From positions 1-11,845 of the forward strand of contig JAZSFO010000024.1 of NCBI GenBank assembly GCA_045532255.1: a stretch of DNA of 11,845 nucleotides, in the 5' to 3' direction. This document shows, piece by piece, positions 6,207 through 11,845 of this stretch. How positions within the stretch are numbered: position 1 is the first letter of the stretch; each line of letters starts with the position of its first letter. Under the pieces are notes generated by a model. It was not told the origin of the DNA, ran no database searches, and saw only the letters and a program-made list of their open reading frames with translations. The stretch is from RGIG8748 sp045532255. GTDB taxonomy: Bacteria > Bacillota > Clostridia > UMGS1810. The position numbers were made by a program, and so were the translations under genes.

Positions 6207-6212
6207 CTCCTT
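6207..6212 (-). promoter_or_regulatory. Ribosome binding site deciding the spoIIE start
   Basis: AAGGAG on the minus strand (6212 to 6207), 7 nt before ATG 6199, supports a protein beginning MSERVAKRK and rejects the 45-codon N-terminal extension. Confidence 0.9.
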
Positions 6213-6293
6213 ACAGTTATATATACTATGATTTTATCATACTGAATGTAAATATTATGTAGAAGAATGTAATACGAAGCCAAAATAATTTTC

Positions 6294-6332
6294 AAAAAAT
6301 AAGAGCTGTTTCGACATATGCCAAAACAGCTC
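6294..6332 (-). terminator. Rho-independent terminator after the PPIase gene
   Basis: On the minus strand a 9-bp perfect stem GAGCTGTTT/AAACAGCTC (6332-6324 with 6311-6303, 12-nt loop) is followed by TTATTTTTT (6302-6294). It begins 15 nt after the stop codon of the upstream gene (6348) and isolates spoIIE from the dus-pth-mfd-PPIase transcript. Confidence 0.92.
6310..6316 (-). promoter_or_regulatory. Spo0A-box core upstream of spoIIE
   Basis: The minus strand reads TGTCGAA at 6316-6310, an exact match to the 7-base core of the Spo0A recognition sequence. It lies about 110 bp upstream of the spoIIE ATG. spoIIE is a known Spo0A target in B. subtilis. The site overlaps the loop and right arm of the terminator. 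A 7-bp match can occur by chance, so this is suggestive only. Confidence 0.4.
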
Positions 6333-6347
6333 AAAAAAACTTATCAA

Positions 6348-7400
6348 TTATTCCTTATTATTTGTTATTGTGGGTTTTAATCCCTTAATAAGCTTATCGT
6401 TGGTTACGATTTCGGTTTCTGCTTTCCATGTTTTTATAAGTGTTTCGAATTCGGGTATGGCAAGCTGAGACTTGATACTCTCGGAAACGGATTTCTCCTG
6501 CTCGCCCTCCGCATCAAACGGAACTCTCTTTAATATATGGATACCGTAGCTTGTCTCTACAAGACCGCTGATTTCGTTTTCCTTAAGTGCAAATGCCGCC
6601 TCTTCAAACTCGGGAACCATCTCGCCTGTTGTAAACAGATATCCGTCGGGTGCAGTTGCAAGACCCGGGTCCTGACTCTCCGCGTTCATAAGCTCGTCAA
6701 AGTCTGCTCCTCCCTTTAATGCAAAAAGGATTTCCTCTGCCTTTTTCTTAGCCTCATCTACTTCCTTTTCGGAAAGCGGCTGGTTTGTCTGTGTATCAAG
6801 TGTGGGGATTAGTATATGCTTTGCCTTGACATAATCTGTTTTCATTTTGTCATTTACATCGGAATCCTTAATTACAATTTCCTCACGGCTTATAAGCTCG
6901 GGGATAAGATGCTGTATCATAAAGCCTTCCTTGTAATAACGCTCAAGCTCCTCTACGGAAATGCCTATATAATCAAACTGCGAAATAGAAACCTTGTCCT
7001 GTCTGAGTGCCGACATCTGATTGGTTATGGCTGATTTTTCGTCCGCTGTAAGCTCAAGACCGTAGCTGGCAGCCTTTTGATTTGCAATAGCATCGTTTAT
7101 GAGGCTTGTGAGAGCAGATTCCTTTGCCATCTCCAAAATGGTCTTTCCGTCAACCTCATGTGTCCAGAAGTCATCGGGAATGTTTGCCGTCTCCTGAAAG
7201 CCCGATGCCTTAAGAAGCTCATCCTGTGCGTTATAGAAATAGAGATTAAACCTCTCTAGGTTGTAATCCACTCCTCCTACTGTAGCTATAGTTTCTGATT
7301 TTTTGGTTGTTTCCTTTTCTTCTACCTTGCTTACAAGACCGCATCCTGCCAAAAGAGCAATCACGCAAATCAGGGAGATAATTTTAATAAATCTTTTCAT
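6348..7400 (-). CDS. PrsA/SurA-like parvulin peptidyl-prolyl isomerase lipoprotein
   Basis: This 350-residue protein has a lipoprotein signal (MKRFIKIISL, hydrophobic core, lipobox LAGC with C20), so it is probably anchored on the outer face of the membrane. Residues about 40-170 form a helical SurA-N/PrsA-like chaperone region (VGGVDYNLERF at 41-51). A parvulin (PPIC) domain spans about 191-296: VKAKHILI (191-198), GADFDELMNAESQDPG (231-246), GYLFTTGEMVPEFEEAAFAL (253-272) and the terminal SYGIHILKR (284-292). Such proteins speed proline isomerisation and folding of exported proteins. The start is secure: AAGGAGG lies 7 nt before ATG 7400. The gene follows mfd by 76 nt on the same strand and is probably co-transcribed; a terminator follows it. 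A PPIase after mfd is a familiar order in Clostridia. Whether it is a true functional PrsA orthologue cannot be told from sequence. Confidence 0.92.
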   Translation of the reverse strand: MKRFIKIISLICVIALLAGCGLVSKVEEKETTKKSETIATVGGVDYNLERFNLYFYNAQDELLKASGFQETANIPDDFWTHEVDGKTILEMAKESALTSLINDAIANQKAASYGLELTADEKSAITNQMSALRQDKVSISQFDYIGISVEELERYYKEGFMIQHLIPELISREEIVIKDSDVNDKMKTDYVKAKHILIPTLDTQTNQPLSEKEVDEAKKKAEEILFALKGGADFDELMNAESQDPGLATAPDGYLFTTGEMVPEFEEAAFALKENEISGLVETSYGIHILKRVPFDAEGEQEKSVSESIKSQLAIPEFETLIKTWKAETEIVTNDKLIKGLKPTITNNKE

Positions 7401-7434
7401 GGCTATACCTCCTTGTTAAAAAACCATTGTACAC

Positions 7435-7448
7435 GGGGGTCAGCCCCC
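7435..7448 (-). other. GC-rich hairpin between mfd and the PPIase gene
   Basis: On the minus strand GGGGG (7448-7444) and CCCCC (7439-7435) pair around loop CTGA. The next six T (7423-7418) come only after 11 nt, so it is not a classical terminator. It may be a partial attenuator, an mRNA processing or stability element, or a small intergenic repeat. Confidence 0.45.
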
Positions 7449-7476
7449 CATGCTCTCATTATATAAGAATTATACC

Positions 7477-10400
7477 CTATAACTGTTCTTCATGTATTGT
7501 GTTTTTTAGTCTTTGTAATATAATCTTAATATTACCGAGTATATCCTTGTCATATTTGTAACTTAAATATGATGTACTACCCGATGAGAACATCATTTTT
7601 CCCCGATATCCGTCCATTATATCCACAATTGCCTTTGTGCTGACAACACGGTCAAATGTAAATACCGCCATATCGTCCTTTATTGATATATCCGAAATAT
7701 ACATGCCCGAAGCATATGATTTGATAAGTGCAATCATCATAAGGTTGTGTACAGAGTCGGGAACATCGCCGTATCGGTCTATATATTCCTCTTCAACCGT
7801 CTCTATATCCTCGCTTGAGGTTACAGAAGCAATCTTTCGGTACATTTCTATTCTCTGCTTTTCGTCAGGAACAGAGCTTTCGGGAATATAGGCACTTACC
7901 TTGAGGTCAATAGAGGTTTCGGACTTCTCCTCGGCGACCTCTCCTTTCAGCTCCTTTACCGCCTGTTCCATGAGCAGACAGTACATATCGTAGCCGACAA
8001 GGTTCATGTTTCCGTGTTGCTCCTTGCCCAGAATATTGCCTGCGCCTCGTATTTCGAGGTCTCTAAGGGCAATTTTGAAGCCCGAACCGAATTCTGTAAA
8101 CTCTCTTATGGCCTGAAGTCTTTTTTGTGCAATCTTATCAAGGACCTTTCCCTCATGGTAGGTAAAGTATGCATAGGAAAGTCTGTTGGAACGCCCTACT
8201 CTTCCCTTTAACTGATACAGCTGCGAAAGCCCGAGGCAGTCTGCATTTTCGAGAATTATTGTATTGACATTGGGAACATCCAGTCCCGTTTCGATAATAG
8301 TCGTGCACACAAGCACATCTATCTCTCCGTCTATAAGGTCAAGCATAATATTTTCAAGCTGGGTTTCGCTCATTTTGCCATGTGCCACGCTTATTCTCGC
8401 CTCGGGAACAAGCTCCCTGAGCTTAAATGCCACTCTCTCTATGCTTTCCACCCTGTTGTAAAGATAATATACCTGTCCTCCGCGTGCCAGCTCTCTCTGT
8501 ATTGCATTCTGTACAACAATGGGGTTGTATTCCATTACAAAGGTCTGTACGGGTGCTCTGTCATTTGGCGGAGATGCAAGAACGCTCAAATCCCTTATGC
8601 CCATCATTGCCATATTGAGTGTTCGGGGTATGGGTGTAGCACTAAGGGTCAGGACATTTACATTCTTTTTGATTTCCTTGAGTTTTTCTTTATGACCCAC
8701 GCCGAAACGCTGTTCCTCGTCTATTATAAGAAGTCCGAGAGACTTAAACTCAACATCCTTTTGAAGTATTCGGTGTGTGCCTATTACAACATCTATTTCG
8801 CCTGTTTTGAGCTTTGCGATAATTTCTTCCTGTTGCTTCTTGGTTCTGAAACGGCTGAGCATCTCTACATTTATGCAGTATTCCTTCATTCTGGAAAGAA
8901 AGGTATTAAAGTGCTGAGAGGCAAGGATTGTAGTGGGAACAAGATATGCAACCTGCATACCGTCCATAACGGTCTTGAATGCAGCTCTGAGTGCAACCTC
9001 GGTCTTTCCGTAGCCCACATCTCCGCAGAGAAGACGGTCCATACACTTGCCCTGCTCCATATCTGCTTTGACCTCTGCGATACACCTCAGCTGGTCGGGG
9101 GTTTCGTCATAGAGAAAGTCACCCTCAAACTGCTTTTGCCAATCGGTATCCTCGGGGAAGGTATGCCCTTTGATACGGCTTCGCTCCGCATAGAGCTTTA
9201 TCATATCCTTGGCTAGAGTCGCAACACTCTCCTTAACTCTTGATACCGTCTTTTGCCACATATTACCGCCGAGGCTATTGAGCTTGACGGTTTTTTCCTC
9301 CGTAGATGAATACCTGTACAGCATGTCAAGCTGTTCTACAGGCACATAGAGACAGTCGCTACCCTTGTACTTAAGCTTGATATAGTCCCTTACAACCCCC
9401 TGAACATCAAGCTGTTTTATACCCTCATATTTGCCGACACCGTGTGTTCGGTGAACAACATAGTCGCCAGGGGATATCTCGGCAAAGCTACGAATGGTAT
9501 CCCTGCTCTCCTTGGGTGATTTTGATTGTCTTTGTCTTCGGGGGGTCTTTTCGCCGTCGGTTACAAGAACCGTCTTTATTGACGGATATTCAAAGCCTCT
9601 GTCAAGAGTGCCCTTTATAATAAATACTTCTCCGAAATCGGGCGTGCGGGAAAAATCCGTCACATGAGATGCACTGATATCTCTTTGCGAAAGAAGTTCT
9701 ATGAGATTTTTTATTTTTGTATCGGTACTCAGCAGTACAAGAATTCTGTATGAATTCCTCTTCCAGAACACTATGTCGTCTACAAGGTAGTCTGCACTGT
9801 CCGTATATGCCCTGAGGGTTTTTGCAGTAAACGAAATAATTTCCTTTGGCTTGATATCGGGTGTCGTGTGCGAAAGTGCACTAAGGGATACGCCCACACC
9901 CCTTGCACCAAGCTGTGCCATATCGGAATAGGTGATGAAATATCCCTCGTAGCCTCTGGGGAAAAGTCCCTTATCCATAAGCGAGGTTATAATCTCATTC
10001 TGCTCCTTGTACCATACATCAAATTTACTTTTGAGTTCCTTTGGTTCCGAGAGAACGAAAAGGGTATTGTCACCAAGATAGTCAAGAAGTGTGGGAACCT
10101 TCTTATAGAAGAGGGGCATATATTTGTCGTTGGAATGAAAATAATGACCCGAAACAAATCTCTCTGCATCGCGGTTTAGATTTTCATTGCCTATTTTTCT
10201 GATTTTTTCTGCAGTATCGAGTGCTTCCCCGCGGGAATATATAAGCTCTCTTGCAGGACTAATATCCGCAGCTTCTGCCATATCCAGAGACATCTGGGTT
10301 TTGGGCGAAAAGGTTCTTATGGAATCTATATCGTCTCCCCAAAGCTCTATTCGGATTGGGTTTTCTCCGCTTGGAGAAAACACATCTATAATTGAGCCTC

Positions 10401-10920
10401 TTACAGAAAACTGACCCACGCTCTCTACGGTGCTTACCCTTGAATAACCCATAAGAACAAGGGATTCGGTAAGCTCCTCCATATTGACCTGCGTGCTCAT
10501 ATCAAGATGTATTGTATATCTTTCGTACATATCCTTTGGAAGTGTATATGAGCACAGGGCGGATACTGTTGTAACTATATATTTTGCATCGGATATTTTA
10601 GAGAGGGTGCTGAGTCTGGAAAATTCGCCCTTGCGGTTGGAAACATCTACATCATAGTAAAGATATTCCCTCGGTGCAAAGTACAAAACCTCATCAAGGC
10701 AGAGGAACGACAGCTCCTTGACTATCCTTCCTGCTTCAGTCTCATCGGGTGCTACGACAAGGGTTTTGCCCTCATTTCTCTCCCCGAGAGAATATATAAG
10801 ATGGCTTTTCTGACTTCCTGATACGCCCAGACAATGTACATAGCCTGAGCCTTTTTTGACATGAGCTTCTGCCGTGTCGAACTCACTCATGCCGTCTGTT
10901 AAAAACTTGAATGTGTTCAT
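7477..10920 (-). CDS. mfd: Transcription-repair coupling factor Mfd
   Basis: Mfd displaces RNA polymerase stalled at DNA lesions and recruits UvrA for nucleotide excision repair. The protein has 1147 residues, close to the 1177 of B. subtilis. Domains in order: a UvrB-like N-terminal module (about 1-350), with a degenerate P-loop GVSGSQKSH at 32-40 and the SVGQFSVRGSIIDVFSPSG segment at 167-185; the RNA-polymerase-interacting CarD-like domain (about 482-540, GDYVVHRTHGVGKYEG at 485-500); a RecG-like helicase core with Walker A GDVGYGKT (633-640), DEEQ (734-737), SATPIPRT (760-767) and QLKGRVGR (903-910); and a C-terminal TRCF/D7 domain (about 1000-1130). GGAG stands 7 nt before ATG 10920. The start overlaps the pth stop (ATGA), pointing to translational coupling. 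The gene is intact. Confidence 0.98.
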   Translation of the reverse strand: MNTFKFLTDGMSEFDTAEAHVKKGSGYVHCLGVSGSQKSHLIYSLGERNEGKTLVVAPDETEAGRIVKELSFLCLDEVLYFAPREYLYYDVDVSNRKGEFSRLSTLSKISDAKYIVTTVSALCSYTLPKDMYERYTIHLDMSTQVNMEELTESLVLMGYSRVSTVESVGQFSVRGSIIDVFSPSGENPIRIELWGDDIDSIRTFSPKTQMSLDMAEAADISPARELIYSRGEALDTAEKIRKIGNENLNRDAERFVSGHYFHSNDKYMPLFYKKVPTLLDYLGDNTLFVLSEPKELKSKFDVWYKEQNEIITSLMDKGLFPRGYEGYFITYSDMAQLGARGVGVSLSALSHTTPDIKPKEIISFTAKTLRAYTDSADYLVDDIVFWKRNSYRILVLLSTDTKIKNLIELLSQRDISASHVTDFSRTPDFGEVFIIKGTLDRGFEYPSIKTVLVTDGEKTPRRQRQSKSPKESRDTIRSFAEISPGDYVVHRTHGVGKYEGIKQLDVQGVVRDYIKLKYKGSDCLYVPVEQLDMLYRYSSTEEKTVKLNSLGGNMWQKTVSRVKESVATLAKDMIKLYAERSRIKGHTFPEDTDWQKQFEGDFLYDETPDQLRCIAEVKADMEQGKCMDRLLCGDVGYGKTEVALRAAFKTVMDGMQVAYLVPTTILASQHFNTFLSRMKEYCINVEMLSRFRTKKQQEEIIAKLKTGEIDVVIGTHRILQKDVEFKSLGLLIIDEEQRFGVGHKEKLKEIKKNVNVLTLSATPIPRTLNMAMMGIRDLSVLASPPNDRAPVQTFVMEYNPIVVQNAIQRELARGGQVYYLYNRVESIERVAFKLRELVPEARISVAHGKMSETQLENIMLDLIDGEIDVLVCTTIIETGLDVPNVNTIILENADCLGLSQLYQLKGRVGRSNRLSYAYFTYHEGKVLDKIAQKRLQAIREFTEFGSGFKIALRDLEIRGAGNILGKEQHGNMNLVGYDMYCLLMEQAVKELKGEVAEEKSETSIDLKVSAYIPESSVPDEKQRIEMYRKIASVTSSEDIETVEEEYIDRYGDVPDSVHNLMMIALIKSYASGMYISDISIKDDMAVFTFDRVVSTKAIVDIMDGYRGKMMFSSGSTSYLSYKYDKDILGNIKIILQRLKNTIHEEQL

Positions 10921-11489
10921 TTTGACGCTCCGTTATACCTGTTCATAGCTGTGGCAACATCTTGAGCTATAATGGTCTCTATTGCATCGCAGACTCTGTT
11001 TGCGGTGGGTGTAAGGACTTCTATTTCCTCTTTTGAAAATTTCCCAAGCACATAGTCTGCAAGATTCATACGGCTTCTGTCGGGTGCTCCGACTCCCATT
11101 CTTATCCTGACAAAGCTGTCGGAACTGAGCTGATATATAATGTTCTTGAGTCCGTTATGCCCTCCGTCGCTTCCCTTTGGGCGAATTCGCAGAGTGCCAA
11201 GCTCTATATTGATATCGTCACATACTATTATTATATTCTCGGGCGGAATTTTATAGAATGATGCTATATCCCTTATGCTCTCTCCGCTGAGATTCATATA
11301 GGTCTGGGGTTTGGCTACAATAACCTTTTGTCCGCCGATTATTCCGTCTCCAAGCAGTGCCTTGTGCTTTAGCTTGGTAAGACTTATACCCTGTTTGCTT
11401 GCAAGTAGGTCTATGGTTTCAAAGCCTATATTGTGTCTTGTTGCTTCATACTTTTTCTCGGGGTTGCCGAGTCCTGCTATAAGATACAT
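10917..11489 (-). CDS. pth: Peptidyl-tRNA hydrolase
   Basis: Pth cleaves the ester bond of peptidyl-tRNAs released from stalled ribosomes so that tRNA can be recycled; the B. subtilis orthologue is also known as spoVC. The protein has 190 residues, standard for the family. Visible signatures are GLGNPEKKYEATRHNIGF (6-23), with N9 and catalytic H19; PQTYMNLSG (61-69), with N66; CDDINIELG (90-98), with D92; and GSDGGHNGLKNI (106-117), with N112. All catalytic and substrate-binding positions are present. ATG 11489 shares one base with the dus stop (TAATG), with AAAGGAG 8 nt upstream; the 3' end overlaps mfd by 4 nt. The gene is therefore the middle member of a tightly coupled operon, an arrangement that echoes the pth-mfd neighbourhood of other Firmicutes. 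Confidence 0.98.
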   Translation of the reverse strand: MYLIAGLGNPEKKYEATRHNIGFETIDLLASKQGISLTKLKHKALLGDGIIGGQKVIVAKPQTYMNLSGESIRDIASFYKIPPENIIIVCDDINIELGTLRIRPKGSDGGHNGLKNIIYQLSSDSFVRIRMGVGAPDRSRMNLADYVLGKFSKEEIEVLTPTANRVCDAIETIIAQDVATAMNRYNGASK

Positions 11490-11845
11490 TAGTTAATCTC
11501 CTTTAGTCTGGATATTGCATTTTTGAGGTCTGCTACGCTTGATGACTTCTTAACAGCCTTTAATATTTTCTTCTCCTCAGGGTAGTTTGACATCATATAG
11601 AGCCAAATCTCCTTAAGCTTATGAAGTGTATAGGCATCCGAGCGAAGCACCTCATAGTAACGCTCTGCCAGAATATGCGTAAAGTCAATGAGCTCCTCTG
11701 CTTTCAAGGGCTCTCCTCCCCTTATCTCGCGGAAAATTGCAGGATTTGCTATAGCTCCCCTGCCTATCATAACACCTTTTATTTCGGGATATTCAGTACA
11801 TATTCTGTTATAGTCTTCTGTTTTTAGTATATTTCCGTTATAACA
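11489..11845 (-). CDS. tRNA-dihydrouridine synthase, C-terminal part
   Basis: The frame stays open to the right edge and gives 118 residues before TAA. It begins CYNGNILKTEDYN and continues with GVMIGRGAIANPAIFREIRGG, the end of the FMN-binding TIM barrel of Dus proteins: NGNI corresponds to the usual NGDI, and GVMIGRGA to the phosphate-binding loop. The remaining helical residues (from about HILAERYYEVL to the final RLKEIN) match the C-terminal tRNA-binding helical domain. Dus enzymes reduce uridine to dihydrouridine in tRNA D-loops using NADPH and FMN. The catalytic cysteine region and start codon lie outside the window, so the subtype (DusB-like is most likely in Firmicutes) is not assigned. 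It is coupled to pth by a TAATG overlap. Confidence 0.93.
   Translation of the reverse strand, partial: CYNGNILKTEDYNRICTEYPEIKGVMIGRGAIANPAIFREIRGGEPLKAEELIDFTHILAERYYEVLRSDAYTLHKLKEIWLYMMSNYPEEKKILKAVKKSSSVADLKNAISRLKEIN

Noticed and set aside
6200..6334. 45-codon extension of spoIIE
   Set aside because: It would begin inside the terminator of the preceding gene and lacks a ribosome binding site. ATG 6199 has AAGGAG 7 nt upstream.
7458..7463. TATAAT on the minus strand as an internal promoter for the PPIase gene
   Set aside because: No TTGACA-like box occurs 15-18 nt upstream and there is no extended -10 TG; the match is likely chance in AT-rich DNA.
8380..9216. 278-codon plus-strand frame opposite mfd
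   Set aside because: Shadow of the mfd coding strand. The region underneath encodes the invariant Mfd helicase motifs, and the shadow protein is an unstructured-looking, Cys/His/Tyr-rich sequence.
1..11845. CRISPR array, tRNA or rRNA genes, transposase, phage or a new defence cassette
   Set aside because: No regularly spaced repeats, cloverleaf or rRNA-like stretches, or recognisable mobile-element proteins were found. The lone DUF559 fragment is not enough to call a defence system.

Overview
The window looks like chromosomal DNA of an endospore-forming member of the Clostridia (Firmicutes), probably an Oscillospiraceae or Lachnospiraceae relative. The grounds are spoIIE, strong GGAGG ribosome binding sites, consensus sigma-A promoters, U-tailed hairpin terminators and the gene order dus-pth-mfd-PPIase. 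Species cannot be read from the sequence alone.

Layout. Positions 1-1054 are a very AT-rich accessory stretch. It holds the 3' end of a DUF559 endonuclease-like gene that runs into a palindromic repeat/terminator, a hairpin-rich gap, and a small membrane-anchored protein of unknown role with its own promoter, ribosome binding site and terminator. Positions 1138-2046 form a monocistronic unit for a secreted SH3-NlpC/P60 cell-wall hydrolase. Its perfect sigma-A promoter is framed by an inverted repeat, and its translation start region is unusual. Positions 2084-3616 carry guaB (IMP dehydrogenase) with its own promoter. guaB converges on spoIIE, and the gap between them (3617-3883) is a dense set of nested and competing hairpins.

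From 3884 to the right edge everything is on the minus strand. Read in the direction of transcription it is dus (5' end outside the window), pth, mfd, a PrsA-like lipoprotein PPIase, a terminator, and spoIIE. dus/pth overlap as TAATG and pth/mfd as ATGA, so these three are almost certainly co-transcribed and translationally coupled. The PPIase follows mfd after 76 nt. A strong terminator separates it from spoIIE, which therefore needs its own promoter; an exact Spo0A-box core lies inside that terminator upstream of spoIIE.

Functionally the right half combines tRNA modification (dus), peptidyl-tRNA recycling (pth), transcription-coupled repair (mfd), extracytoplasmic protein folding (prsA-like) and the sporulation phosphatase SpoIIE. 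guaB supplies XMP for GTP synthesis, and the NlpC/P60 enzyme remodels peptidoglycan. I saw no CRISPR array, transposase, phage gene, tRNA or rRNA, and no convincing new multi-gene system. The most interesting items are non-coding: the structured guaB-spoIIE gap, the NlpC/P60 leader and operator-like repeat, and the palindrome at the end of the DUF559 gene.
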